Assembly: GCA_944377435.1 (NCBI GenBank)
Contig: CALWEY010000078.1
Span: 1-34,299, forward strand
From: an uncultured Clostridia bacterium
Lineage (GTDB): Bacteria; Bacillota; Clostridia; Christensenellales; UBA1242
DNA length: 34,299 nucleotides
Direction: 5' to 3'
Shown: one piece after another, positions 25,607 through 32,141 of the stretch
Layout of the letters: each line of letters opens with the position of its first letter
How positions within the stretch are numbered: position 1 is the first letter of the stretch
Program-made: the position numbers and the translations under genes
Notes under the pieces: model-generated
The model's input: only the letters and a program-made list of their open reading frames with translations
What the model was told of the DNA's origin: nothing
Database searches by the model: none

Positions 25607-25659
25607 TGCAAAATGTTGTGCAAAATGTTAAAAAAACTTATCCAAAAACTTATCCAAAA
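25607..25659. repeat. Two tandem repeat pairs with 12-bp period at the integrase end (putative arm-type sites)
   Basis: TGCAAAATGTT occurs at 25607-25617 and 25619-25629, and AACTTATCCAAAA at 25635-25647 and 25647-25659, each pair with a 12-bp step. The last copy runs over the integrase stop codon. Position between the tRNA and int, and repeat character, fit integrase arm-type or accessory-factor binding sites. Confidence 0.6.
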
Positions 25660-26642
25660 ATTGTGTACAAATTATTATATAATTTGATTATCTTTTCTTT
25701 GCTTAAATTAAAGTCTATATCCATGTAATTATCTTTTGTAATTTGACTTGTGCTATGTCCCATTTCTTTTGATATTATATAATCAGGTGTGCCAAGGTAT
25801 AGGTGATTAGTTGCAAAAGTATGTCTAAAATTAACTATACTTTTTTTAATGTTTAGTTCTTTCATAATACTTAAAACTTCTCTATAACAACTTTCATCAT
25901 CATAACTGTGTATTATATCTAAATTAGACATTATCAACTTTATTGTAGCTTTTGATAATCTAATATGCTTGTATCTTAAAATATTGTTTCTTCCTTTTAA
26001 GTTTATTGCTTTTAGAGTGTTGTTTTCAAAGTTGATGTCTTTTTCAATACTTTTAAAATTTAATTCTTTTTTTCTAAGTCCTGTAACTAAATATATTAAA
26101 ATTATTATTTCTATTGGTTTGCCTTTTATATAACAGAGTAAAGATTGCTGTTCTTCATAAGAAAGTGCTTGTTTATGATTCTTTTTTCTAGGTGATAATA
26201 TAATCAAGTCATAAGGGTTCTTTTTTATAACTCCATGATTTACGGCACTTTTTAAACATGCTTTCAAATAAAGGTGCATTTTTTCTTTTGTTCGGTTTTC
26301 TTTAATATTTTTAAAAAAATTTAATATGTTATCTTTATTGATTTTTAAAACATTTAATTTAAGTAGAGGCTCAAGATAATTGCGAATCTGACATAAGTCT
26401 TTTTTTGTACCATTTGAAATAAATGGTTCTTTGTCTTGTTTATACCACTTGTCCCAAAATTCAATAAGTGGTATTTTTGTTTGCTTTGTTGGAATATGGC
26501 TACTTAAAAAATTGTTTACTGCTTCGGTTAATTTTTTCTTGCATTCTAATTGAGTTTTTGCGTGAACAGTGATAATTTTATTTTTTATTTGCTTTCTTCC
26601 CATATATCTTTTTTCACTGTATTGGTAATAAATATTTTTCAA
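25650..26642 (-). CDS. int: Tyrosine recombinase (phage-type integrase), HxxR histidine replaced
   Basis: It catalyses site-specific integration and excision. An N-terminal AP2-like arm-binding region leads to a SAM-like core-binding domain and the catalytic domain. Numbering from the longest frame (Met at 26792), the catalytic set is R240 (T-G-L-R), K266 (L-K-G-R), R323 (N-F-R-H-T-F-A-T), H346 (M-G-H-S) and nucleophile Y356. The histidine three residues before R323 is Val320. The start is uncertain. The frame runs to ATG 26792, but its first 50 residues are odd and basic and overlap another ORF in a different frame. TTG 26642 follows AAAGGAGATGAGGAT and begins just before the expected Y-Y-Q-Y-S-E-K-R-Y domain, so it is chosen; ATG 26678 is a third option. 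It is the last gene of the repressor operon. Confidence 0.88.
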   Translation of the reverse strand: MKNIYYQYSEKRYMGRKQIKNKIITVHAKTQLECKKKLTEAVNNFLSSHIPTKQTKIPLIEFWDKWYKQDKEPFISNGTKKDLCQIRNYLEPLLKLNVLKINKDNILNFFKNIKENRTKEKMHLYLKACLKSAVNHGVIKKNPYDLIILSPRKKNHKQALSYEEQQSLLCYIKGKPIEIIILIYLVTGLRKKELNFKSIEKDINFENNTLKAINLKGRNNILRYKHIRLSKATIKLIMSNLDIIHSYDDESCYREVLSIMKELNIKKSIVNFRHTFATNHLYLGTPDYIISKEMGHSTSQITKDNYMDIDFNLSKEKIIKLYNNLYTIFG

Positions 26643-26716
26643 ATCCTCATCTCCTTTTTTTTTAGATAAGGATTTCATGATTTTTTGTTTTTTATTTTCG
26701 ATTTGTGGAAATTGAA

Positions 26717-26847
26717 TTACATTAAATTTTTTTTTAATTTTTCGATTTCTTCTTTTTCTAATCTTTCTGCCTTCGTTAGAAAGGTTACACATTCCAAAAT
26801 TAAAGAACCAGCAAATGTTAGCTTTTTTTTAGTTCTTCAATTTTCAT
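26717..26847 (-). pseudogene. 43-codon ORF coupled to the upstream gene, broken (or slipped) at an A8 tract
   Basis: ATG 26847 overlaps the stop of the membrane-protein gene as ATGA, with AGGAAGTGATC upstream. The frame M-K-I-E-E-L-K-K ends at TAA after 9 codons, immediately after a run of eight A. A shift of one base (nine A, or -1 slippage) gives a frame open to TAA at 26719-26717, encoding 43 residues ending K-A-E-R-L-E-K-E-E-I-E-K-L-K-K, a good amphipathic helix. It could be phase variation, programmed frameshifting, a broken gene or a sequencing error in the homopolymer. Function unknown. Confidence 0.5.
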
Positions 26848-27272
26848 TGATCACTTCCTAAATTTTTGTTGTTATGTTGTTCTTCATATTCTCTTTTTAC
26901 TTTTTCATAAATTTCGTTATACATTCGGTCATACTTTTGTTGATCTAGTCTTTCTCTTTCTTTATACCTTACTTTTTCGTCATGTCTTATTTGGTCATTG
27001 CGTTTTGCTTTGTTAATAAGTTTTTGATAATGTACAAAAACGCTAATCGTTATTATCGTAAGGAAAAAAGCTAAAACACTAGTAATTATAATTGATTCTG
27101 TTAATCCATTACCACTTTCAATCGATGAAGATATTAAATATGACCCTAATAATAAAAGTGCTATGTACAAAATAATAAAAAACGACATAAAGGCATTCCT
27201 TGACATGTAAATGCTATTTAACTCAATTTCTTCTTCTTTTGTATAATTTTTTTCTTTTTCAAATTCTTCCAT
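26844..27272 (-). CDS. Two-TM membrane protein with charged coiled-coil tail
   Basis: The 142 residues are an acidic N-terminus (about 1-22), two TM helices (about 27-49 and 58-84, short loop between) and a highly charged C-terminal tail (about 90-142, rich in K, E, R and Q) likely to form a coiled coil in the cytoplasm. It lies between the repressor and integrase genes in the leftward, lysogeny-type operon; Shine-Dalgarno AGGAGTAAATA overlaps the repressor stop. Genes in this position often give superinfection exclusion or immunity functions, but nothing in the sequence proves that. Family not recognised. Confidence 0.75.
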   Translation of the reverse strand: MEEFEKEKNYTKEEEIELNSIYMSRNAFMSFFIILYIALLLLGSYLISSSIESGNGLTESIIITSVLAFFLTIITISVFVHYQKLINKAKRNDQIRHDEKVRYKERERLDQQKYDRMYNEIYEKVKREYEEQHNNKNLGSDQ

Positions 27273-27281
27273 TATTTACTC

Positions 27282-27638
27282 CTAATCTTCATATTTTTTA
27301 AGTTGTTTATAATCAGACATTATTTGCCTATCATCAGCATTACCAAATGTTTCAATAATACTACACAATGTTTGACATTGGTCATCATTTAAAAATTTGA
27401 TTTTTTCAATTAAACATTTTTGTGCTGTGCTTAATTGAATTTCATTAGATATTACATTTCTACCGAGCAATTCATCAATACTAACGTTAAAATAGTTAGC
27501 TATTTCAATTAACGCTTTATTTGAAGGTTCTCTTGTGTTGTGTTCCCACATAGAAACTAAGGTTTGATTGTAATTTAAGTCTAATGCAAGTTTTTTCTGT
27601 GTAATATTGTGAGCTATTCTAATTTCTTTTAATTTCAT
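27282..27638 (-). CDS. XRE-family repressor (CI-like)
   Basis: A 118-residue regulator. The helix-turn-helix domain (1-60) reads I-R-I-A-H-N-I-T-Q-K-K-L-A then N-Q-T-L-V-S-M-W-E, with the D-E-L-L-G cap. A short C-terminal helical region (about 75-118) may dimerise. It has no RecA-cleavable peptidase domain. It is first in the leftward operon with the two-TM protein and int, behind a strong GGAGGATAAA. It is transcribed divergently from a Cro-like gene across three operator copies, one of which covers its own -10. Confidence 0.87.
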   Translation of the reverse strand: MKLKEIRIAHNITQKKLALDLNYNQTLVSMWEHNTREPSNKALIEIANYFNVSIDELLGRNVISNEIQLSTAQKCLIEKIKFLNDDQCQTLCSIIETFGNADDRQIMSDYKQLKKYED

Positions 27639-27670
27639 TTTATCCTCCTATCTTAATAATATAACAAATA

Positions 27671-27699
27671 GTAATATTTTTCTATATTTTGTTTGTAAA
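27671..27699 (-). promoter_or_regulatory. Leftward promoter of repressor-int operon
   Basis: On the minus strand TTTACA (27699-27694), 17 bp, TATTAC (27676-27671), about 33 bp from the repressor ATG; operator copy 1 overlaps the -10. Confidence 0.6.
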
Positions 27700-27703
27700 A
27701 TAG

Positions 27704-27733
27704 TTGACAAATAGTGAATAATTATGCATAAAA
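27704..27733 (+). promoter_or_regulatory. Rightward promoter of cro-like operon
   Basis: TTGACA (27704-27709), 18 bp, extended -10 TG-C-ATAAAA (27725-27733). Operator copy 2 starts inside the -35 hexamer. Confidence 0.6.
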
Positions 27734-27763
27734 TATAACATATAGTAAATATGGAGATAAAAA

Positions 27764-27988
27764 TTGACTCTTAGACAGTTAAGAAATTTAAAAAAAATAA
27801 CTCAAAGTGAATTTTCAAAAAAATTATATGTATCACAACCTTTGTTGTCTTTTTGGGAACAAGGGGTAAGAGAACCTTCAATTGAAATATTACCCAAAAT
27901 GGCAAAAATTTTACATATTACGATTGAAGAACTTGTATATGCAATTATCGAAACTAAAAACTCAAAAGATTATAAAAAGGAGGCTTAA
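27764..27988 (+). CDS. Cro-like XRE regulator
   Basis: A 74-residue protein that is almost only a helix-turn-helix domain: T-L-R-Q-L-R-N-L-K-K-I-T-Q-S-E-F then V-S-Q-P-L-L-S-F-W-E-Q-G-V-R-E-P-S. Recognition-helix residues resemble those of the divergent repressor (both have W-E followed by R-E-P-S), so the two probably read the same operators. It starts with TTG after GGAG at the proper spacing; no in-frame ATG is near. First gene of the rightward operon. Confidence 0.83.
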   Translation: MTLRQLRNLKKITQSEFSKKLYVSQPLLSFWEQGVREPSIEILPKMAKILHITIEELVYAIIETKNSKDYKKEA

Positions 27989-28165
27989 ATGCAACTAACC
28001 GAAATATTTAATTTGTTGATAGACACAAGAGACCATATAGAACATGAAAACGAGGAGTTTATATGTAGTTGTTGTATTGACACAATAAACAATTTAAACA
28101 GTGTAATTGATTCATTGGCTGAAATCATAAATCCTACACAAAAGGAGATTTGCAATGAAAGGTAA
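27989..28165 (+). CDS. Small hypothetical protein, 58 residues
   Basis: ATG 27989 follows AAAAGGAGGCTTAA, a near-perfect Shine-Dalgarno, and begins right after the cro-like stop. The product is acidic and mostly helical, with a C-S-C-C cluster (residues 26-29) after D-H-I-E-H-E-N-E-E-F. The His/Cys grouping could bind metal, but no known motif is matched. It overlaps the next gene by 11 bp, so translation is likely coupled. Confidence 0.65.
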   Translation: MQLTEIFNLLIDTRDHIEHENEEFICSCCIDTINNLNSVIDSLAEIINPTQKEICNER

Positions 28166-28346
28166 GAATAAAAAACAGTACATATTGTTTTCAAAAAATG
28201 GTGAGTACTTTTTTACTAATTTAAACATGGCAAAGGAATGTCAAAAAATTCATGGTGGATATATATCCTCCAGTAAACTATACAGCACACAAGAGATTGT
28301 AAAAGGCACGCCAGATAAATTTATGGTGGAAACTACCATTGCATAA
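28155..28346 (+). CDS. Small hypothetical protein, 63 residues
   Basis: A basic N-terminus (K-G-K-N-K-K-Q) precedes a short mixed alpha/beta domain with Y-F-F-T-N-L-N-M-A-K-E-C. A good Shine-Dalgarno (AAAAGGAGATTTGCA) lies inside the preceding gene. It is small and basic enough to be a nucleic-acid-binding protein, but no family is recognised. It is the last gene before the hairpin-rich non-coding region, and its 3' end carries one copy of the 12-bp repeat found there. Confidence 0.62.
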   Translation: MKGKNKKQYILFSKNGEYFFTNLNMAKECQKIHGGYISSSKLYSTQEIVKGTPDKFMVETTIA

Positions 28347-28471
28347 GCAAAAAGTGTCATGTGTGAAAATGGCAATTGTGCCAGGCGTTCCGACATATGA
28401 CGCCAAAACAATACTCTCAGCATACTGCTATCAGAGTTAAAACTTGGCAGGACAGAGCGATGGTGGAAACT
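28323..28471 (+). repeat. 12-bp direct repeat flanking the structured region
   Basis: ATGGTGGAAACT occurs exactly at 28323-28334 (end of the 63-residue gene) and 28460-28471. Each copy starts a local hairpin: ATGGT/ACCAT at the first, TGGTGGA/TCCACCA at the second. Confidence 0.6.
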
Positions 28472-28499
28472 CTATAAATACTATCCACCACCAAAAGAG
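28347..28499 (+). other. Hairpin-rich non-coding segment with mutually exclusive pairings (ssDNA origin/packaging signal or structured RNA)
   Basis: About 150 bp without a good ORF, less AT-rich than its surroundings and packed with dyads. TGGCA-attg-TGCCA is at 28370-28383. GGCGT/ACGCC pairs at 28384-28388 with 28400-28404. ACTCT/AGAGT at 28413-28417 with 28433-28437 contains an inner AGCA/TGCT stem. TGCCA (28379-28383) can instead pair with TGGCA 28445-28449, enclosing the two hairpins as a three-way junction. TGGTGGA/TCCACCA closes 28461-28490. The two alternative TGCCA pairings cannot coexist. In a filamentous-phage-like element, such a region would suit a single-strand origin or packaging signal. 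As RNA it would be a leader for the HNH-to-Zot operon. Confidence 0.6.
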
Positions 28500-28505
28500 G
28501 TGAGT

Positions 28506-28892
28506 ATGAGCATTAGTGAATTGCAAAATTCAGGCTTTCGTGAATTTGCTCCTGGATATTTAATCAATAATAGTGGGATTGTGTACTCAATAAAATCGCA
28601 AAAGATGCTTGCTTGTGCAGTTAATTGGAATGGCTACATAACGACTGAAATTAGAATAAATGGAGAAAGAAAAAGAATTTTCAATCACATAAAGGTTGTT
28701 GAAATGTTCGGAGATAAAAATGGCAATCGCATTTATCCAGGGTTAACAAGCTTGTTAAATCATGGAATCAGCATTGACCATGTTGACGGAGATAAATTGA
28801 ATTGTAGGCAAAGTAATTTAGAACTTGTAGCTCATGCTCTCAATTGTCAAAGATATGCCGACAGTCAAAAGGACAACGATTTAGGATTTTAA
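28506..28892 (+). CDS. HNH endonuclease with NUMOD4-like N-terminus
   Basis: The 128-residue protein has a NUMOD4-type segment (P-G-Y-L-I-N-N-S-G-I-V-Y-S, then N-G-Y-I-T-T-E-I-R and the F-N-H-I-K-V-V-E-M-F block). The HNH core is D91-H92-V-D-G-D-K-L-N-C-R-Q-S-N104-L-E, as in phage homing endonucleases. ATG 28506 follows GAGGTGAGT; an in-frame GTG at 28500 overlaps this Shine-Dalgarno. It may be a free-standing homing nuclease or may nick the element's DNA. Directly after the structured region, it could cut there, but that is inference. Confidence 0.85.
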   Translation: MSISELQNSGFREFAPGYLINNSGIVYSIKSQKMLACAVNWNGYITTEIRINGERKRIFNHIKVVEMFGDKNGNRIYPGLTSLLNHGISIDHVDGDKLNCRQSNLELVAHALNCQRYADSQKDNDLGF

Positions 28893-28901
28893 TTGGTAAT
28901 A

Positions 28902-28943
28902 ACAAAAAATTGATTTTAAAATCACCCTTTTTCAATTTTTTGT
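28902..28943 (+). terminator. AT-rich 12-bp inverted repeat between HNH gene and small TM gene
   Basis: ACAAAAAATTGA (28902-28913) pairs exactly with TCAATTTTTTGT (28932-28943) around an 18-nt loop. It could be a weak terminator or attenuator separating the HNH gene from the membrane-protein operon, or an mRNA-stabilising hairpin for the next gene. The T-run lies within the stem, so termination is uncertain. Confidence 0.45.
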
Positions 28944-28977
28944 ATTACACCAGAAAGGGTTTAAAAGGAGGTGCAAA

Positions 28978-29124
28978 ATTGTAAAATTTTTATTAAAAAT
29001 CGCACTTAAAATTATACTTATAGTACTAATTTTATTTTTACTAGCTTATGGACTTTCAAAATGCTTTGGAATTGATTTGTTAGAAGTTCTAAAAAATCAA
29101 ATTTCAAATGGAATAAAAATTTAA
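28978..29124 (+). CDS. 48-residue single-TM protein with ATT start; candidate major coat protein
   Basis: This frame has no ATG, GTG or TTG at its 5' end. A perfect AAAAGGAGG (28963-28971) is followed after six bases by ATT 28978. TTG 28979 leads straight to a stop, and GTG 28971 ends after 12 codons. The product is a short basic N-terminus (V-K-F-L-L-K-I-A-L-K), one very hydrophobic helix (about 11-25), a G-L-S-K-C turn and an amphipathic C-terminus. The stop sits just before the Shine-Dalgarno of the next gene, as in a real operon. Size and topology are like filamentous-phage coat proteins or small assembly proteins. The ATT start would keep expression low, against a coat role. ATG-based gene finding misses it. 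Confidence 0.6.
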   Translation: MVKFLLKIALKIILIVLILFLLAYGLSKCFGIDLLEVLKNQISNGIKI

Positions 29125-29135
29125 AAGGAGGAAAG

Positions 29136-30410
29136 ATGTCTAAAAAGAAAAAAATACTTGGAGCATTGGCAACAATAATTGGTGTTGGAGCATTAGCAAC
29201 AGCAACATATTTGGCTGTGCCAGAAATTACAAATAAAAGTTGGAGTGAAATGTTAAATATAGGCATAACAAAACCAACACCAGATAATCCAACGAAAGAA
29301 GAATATTTGTTAAAGATTAGTGCAGAAAATGTTACATACATATGTACTGACACGACAGGAAAAACCTACACAGAAGAAGAATTGCATTCAAAAAAATGGA
29401 ATGGCGAAGAACTAACATTTGTTGTTACAGCAAATGAAAATTATTATATTTCTTCTGTTAAAGTTAATGGTGAACCTGTTGAATTAGAAAATAATCAACT
29501 TAATGTTGTTGTTGATAAGGATTTGATAATTGAAATCGCACCAAAAGAAATAAAAACATACACTGTTGATATTGTTGAAGATAGATATATAACTTGGCAA
29601 TTAACAAAGAACGGCGAACCTTTATCTACAGGCGATACAATACAAACTAATGATATATTAGGTGGTAGAGTAATATCTATTACATCAGGATATAAAATTG
29701 GCTCATTTCTAATCAATGATGAAGAAAAAGTATCGTTGCTTGATGAATTAGGTAGGTTTGAATATAAAGTTGAGACCTTTGAGAGTGATACATTAAGAAT
29801 AGCAGGATCAACTGTAAAAGATTTAAGTTCTCGTGTTGTAGATATGACAAAAGATTATTCTTTATCTTATGCTAATGTTAAGTTCTCATATACAAGTGAA
29901 GATTACTCAGTTTATTCTATTACGCATAATTATTTGTATGTAGGTCAAGAAGTTAAAGGCACTTTCAATTTGCAAGAAGGTGATATGGTAAATTATATTA
30001 AACTAAATGACCAAGATATTGAATTTTCATTGGATAACCAAGAAGTTACATTTACTTTTGTAGTACCAAATGAAGATTTTACATTATCAATTCGAACTGA
30101 GTATATGTTACCTGTGCAATATACAATAAATTATGATGAAAGTTTATTCGAAGTTTCATTTGATAATGGTGAATTTGACGGTAAAATCTTAACAATTAGT
30201 AGAGATACTTCTACTAACATGAACATGAAACTAATAGTAGATGGGTACACTGACGAGTTCGGTGAATTACTGACTCATAAAATACTTGTTTCATTTGGGG
30301 AAAATGAAAAAGAATATTCAAATATAAACGAGCTGTATTTCAATATTGATTCGAGTTTAGGGGCTTATGAAATAACTATTACTTTGGTTGAAACATCGGA
30401 GGTTGCATGA
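29136..30410 (+). CDS. Membrane-anchored protein with about four tandem beta-type modules
   Basis: The 424 residues start with a basic tail (M-S-K-K-K-K) and one hydrophobic helix (about 7-27) acting as signal anchor. A T-P-x-x-N-P-T linker leads to roughly four repeating units of 80-100 residues (about 55-138, 139-231, 232-325, 326-424). Each has a core like V-K-V-N-G-E-P-V or I-K-L-N-D-Q-D followed by a strand and a D-x-x-I-x-I-x-P/T end. Y-Y-I-S-S-V-K-V-N-G and S-G-Y-K-I-G-S-F-L-I-N-D resemble divergent InlB-B/Ig-like surface repeats. It probably projects outside the cell or from a virion. Shine-Dalgarno AAAAGGAGGAAAG is strong. It overlaps the next gene by 4 bp. Minor coat or adsorption protein by position; function unproven. 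Confidence 0.75.
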   Translation: MSKKKKILGALATIIGVGALATATYLAVPEITNKSWSEMLNIGITKPTPDNPTKEEYLLKISAENVTYICTDTTGKTYTEEELHSKKWNGEELTFVVTANENYYISSVKVNGEPVELENNQLNVVVDKDLIIEIAPKEIKTYTVDIVEDRYITWQLTKNGEPLSTGDTIQTNDILGGRVISITSGYKIGSFLINDEEKVSLLDELGRFEYKVETFESDTLRIAGSTVKDLSSRVVDMTKDYSLSYANVKFSYTSEDYSVYSITHNYLYVGQEVKGTFNLQEGDMVNYIKLNDQDIEFSLDNQEVTFTFVVPNEDFTLSIRTEYMLPVQYTINYDESLFEVSFDNGEFDGKILTISRDTSTNMNMKLIVDGYTDEFGELLTHKILVSFGENEKEYSNINELYFNIDSSLGAYEITITLVETSEVA

Positions 30411-31615
30411 TGAAATGGGTGCTTAGGACTTTAGGGTTAATAGCACTTGTTCCAATATGTGTTTGGGCTTGGTTTTATTTTGGTTTTGGAATATTGCCAC
30501 AAACTGTTGGTAGTGTAAAAATAAACAGTTTAGAACTATACGACAAAGAAGAAACAGCAACAGAAGATTCTACATTTGTTTTAAACATCAATTATTATAG
30601 CAACAAAAATAACACAGATAAAGCAAAACAACTTTTTGAAATTATGTTCACAACTTACCTAGGTAACGACACAAATAATATATTTTCAAAAGGTATTCAA
30701 ATTTACGGCGATGATTTGCAATTCGGTACAAAATTTATTGAATCTATTGAAAAGGGCTTTTTAGGTCAATCAGAACATACTTACTGGTACAAAATAGTTC
30801 CAAAGCAACAAGCATATTATTATGACCAAAGTTATGAAGGCGAGGAAGATGAACCGTTTTCAATTGCAAATAGTTTAGGACTATCAAATGATTACAGCTT
30901 TATGATTAGTGTTGGAACAACACCTTTAAAGTTGAACTTTAAAAATCAAATAAGAATGAAACATAACACAATAAGTTACAGTAAACCACTTTGGAGAGAA
31001 GAATATACTTGTTTAAATATAGATGTAAACTATTTTATATATCATATTTTACAAAACACAAAAAGTTTGGATGAGGGAACTCATATTGTTACATTAGATT
31101 TGTCTAATTTCTTTGATTGTTATTTATATAACGAAGAAACATTGCAATACGATAAACTTACAGCTGATACTGAATTCACATACATTCAAGCTAAAATCAA
31201 TGTAAATAATGATGGTTGTACAACTAAAAATCAATCATTATTTAAGAAAATCGCAAACAACGATGAAACAAAATATGATGAATCTAGTAGTAGTAGTTTA
31301 TTTTGGAAAACAATAAATAATGTTGCCTTATCTAACAAAGATTTTGATATTGATTCAAACGGATATTTAACTTTAAAAAGAGATGTTGCAAATAGACTTA
31401 TTTTATTTTCAGATATAAGAGTAAAAATTGAAATACAAGTAGATGAAACAACAAAAGGTTTTTCAAAAAATTGCTTTAACTATCTTAAAAAGATTTATTC
31501 TATTGAATTAAATTCAAACACTGCAAGACAATTTGGAATTTATAAAACTACACTAAGCGATGATATTATTATCACTTTAAATAATGTTGAATTGGTGGAG
31601 GTGTTAGATGTTTAG
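30407..31615 (+). CDS. Membrane-anchored hypothetical protein, 402 residues
   Basis: One TM helix near the N-terminus (about 7-30, after M-M-K-W-V-L-R) is followed by a ~370-residue domain rich in Tyr, Asn and Thr, with many alternating hydrophobic residues, so mainly beta in character. Only one Cys pair candidate is visible outside the membrane. The segment F-V-L-N-I-N-Y-Y-S has a faint echo, F-L-T-I-N-F-Y-S, in the next protein, which may mean a shared subdomain. It begins with ATGATG after GGAGGTTGC, overlapping the previous stop, and overlaps the next start by 8 bp. Not recognised; in this place a phage structural or secretion component is plausible. Confidence 0.72.
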   Translation: MMKWVLRTLGLIALVPICVWAWFYFGFGILPQTVGSVKINSLELYDKEETATEDSTFVLNINYYSNKNNTDKAKQLFEIMFTTYLGNDTNNIFSKGIQIYGDDLQFGTKFIESIEKGFLGQSEHTYWYKIVPKQQAYYYDQSYEGEEDEPFSIANSLGLSNDYSFMISVGTTPLKLNFKNQIRMKHNTISYSKPLWREEYTCLNIDVNYFIYHILQNTKSLDEGTHIVTLDLSNFFDCYLYNEETLQYDKLTADTEFTYIQAKINVNNDGCTTKNQSLFKKIANNDETKYDESSSSSLFWKTINNVALSNKDFDIDSNGYLTLKRDVANRLILFSDIRVKIEIQVDETTKGFSKNCFNYLKKIYSIELNSNTARQFGIYKTTLSDDIIITLNNVELVEVLDV

Positions 31616-32141
31616 AGAGTTATTAGACAGATTAGAATACTTTTTATGGTTAGTAATAATTGTATGTTCAATATTTGCTTCTGCCTGGCTTATAACAAAA
31701 TTCACGGCAAAAAGTTATGATTATGGCGAAATAAAAGATGTTTCTTCTGGACTTGTTTTTTACATTGACACCGAAACAATGGTTCTTTCTCAAATGGAAG
31801 ATAATTCATATGGAATCAAAAAAACATTTACTCAAATTTATCAAGTAGATAACACTTTTGACGCAGATAAATATAGTTATAGATTTGAACTAAACAACAA
31901 CCTATTTCCAAACACAGAAATAAGTGCAGGACATGTTAGTTGCGAAATGGATTTAACATTTTTAGATACTAATGGCGAAGATATACTTTCGGACACACTA
32001 TTTTTAACAATTAACTTTTATTCTGATTCAAGCGAGCTTATTTTAAAAACTAATAGAGAGGAAGCATTAAAATATTGGAATTCGTATTTTAATTCATACG
32101 GATTTACATTAAAAGTTTACAAAGAGGAGGCAAAGATATGA
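31608..32141 (+). CDS. Membrane-anchored hypothetical protein, 177 residues
   Basis: A short charged N-terminus (M-F-R-E-L-L-D-R-L-E) leads into one TM helix (about 12-33) and a ~140-residue soluble domain, probably beta-rich, with a helical stretch near E-A-L-K-Y-W-N-S-Y-F. It starts inside the end of the preceding gene behind GGTGGAGGTGTTAG. It overlaps the next gene by 4 bp (ATGA), so stoichiometric coupled synthesis with its neighbours is likely. No family recognised. Confidence 0.72.
   Translation: MFRELLDRLEYFLWLVIIVCSIFASAWLITKFTAKSYDYGEIKDVSSGLVFYIDTETMVLSQMEDNSYGIKKTFTQIYQVDNTFDADKYSYRFELNNNLFPNTEISAGHVSCEMDLTFLDTNGEDILSDTLFLTINFYSDSSELILKTNREEALKYWNSYFNSYGFTLKVYKEEAKI

Larger units (their letters stand above)
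27664..27748. promoter_or_regulatory. Divergent control region with three phased operator copies
   Basis: ACAAATAGTAA (27664-27674), ACAAATAGTGA (27707-27717) and ACATATAGTAA (27738-27748) are direct copies with consensus ACAwATAGTrA. Spacings are 43 and 31 bp, close to four and three helical turns, so all lie on one DNA face. Copy 1 overlaps the leftward -10, copy 2 the rightward -35, and copy 3 lies at the rightward transcription start. Confidence 0.72.

Noticed and set aside
25635..25659. TTATCCAAA copies as DnaA boxes of an origin
   Set aside because: They differ from TTATNCACA, are only two with a 12-bp period, and lie at the integrase end, so integrase arm sites explain them better.
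25607..25659. CRISPR-like repeats
   Set aside because: The units are only 11-13 bp, touch or nearly touch each other with no spacers, and no cas gene is present.
28347..28499. Association of structured RNA with an HNH gene as a HEARO/omega-RNA-type IscB system
   Set aside because: The HNH protein is a 128-residue NUMOD4-type nuclease without RuvC or bridge-helix motifs, so it is not IscB.
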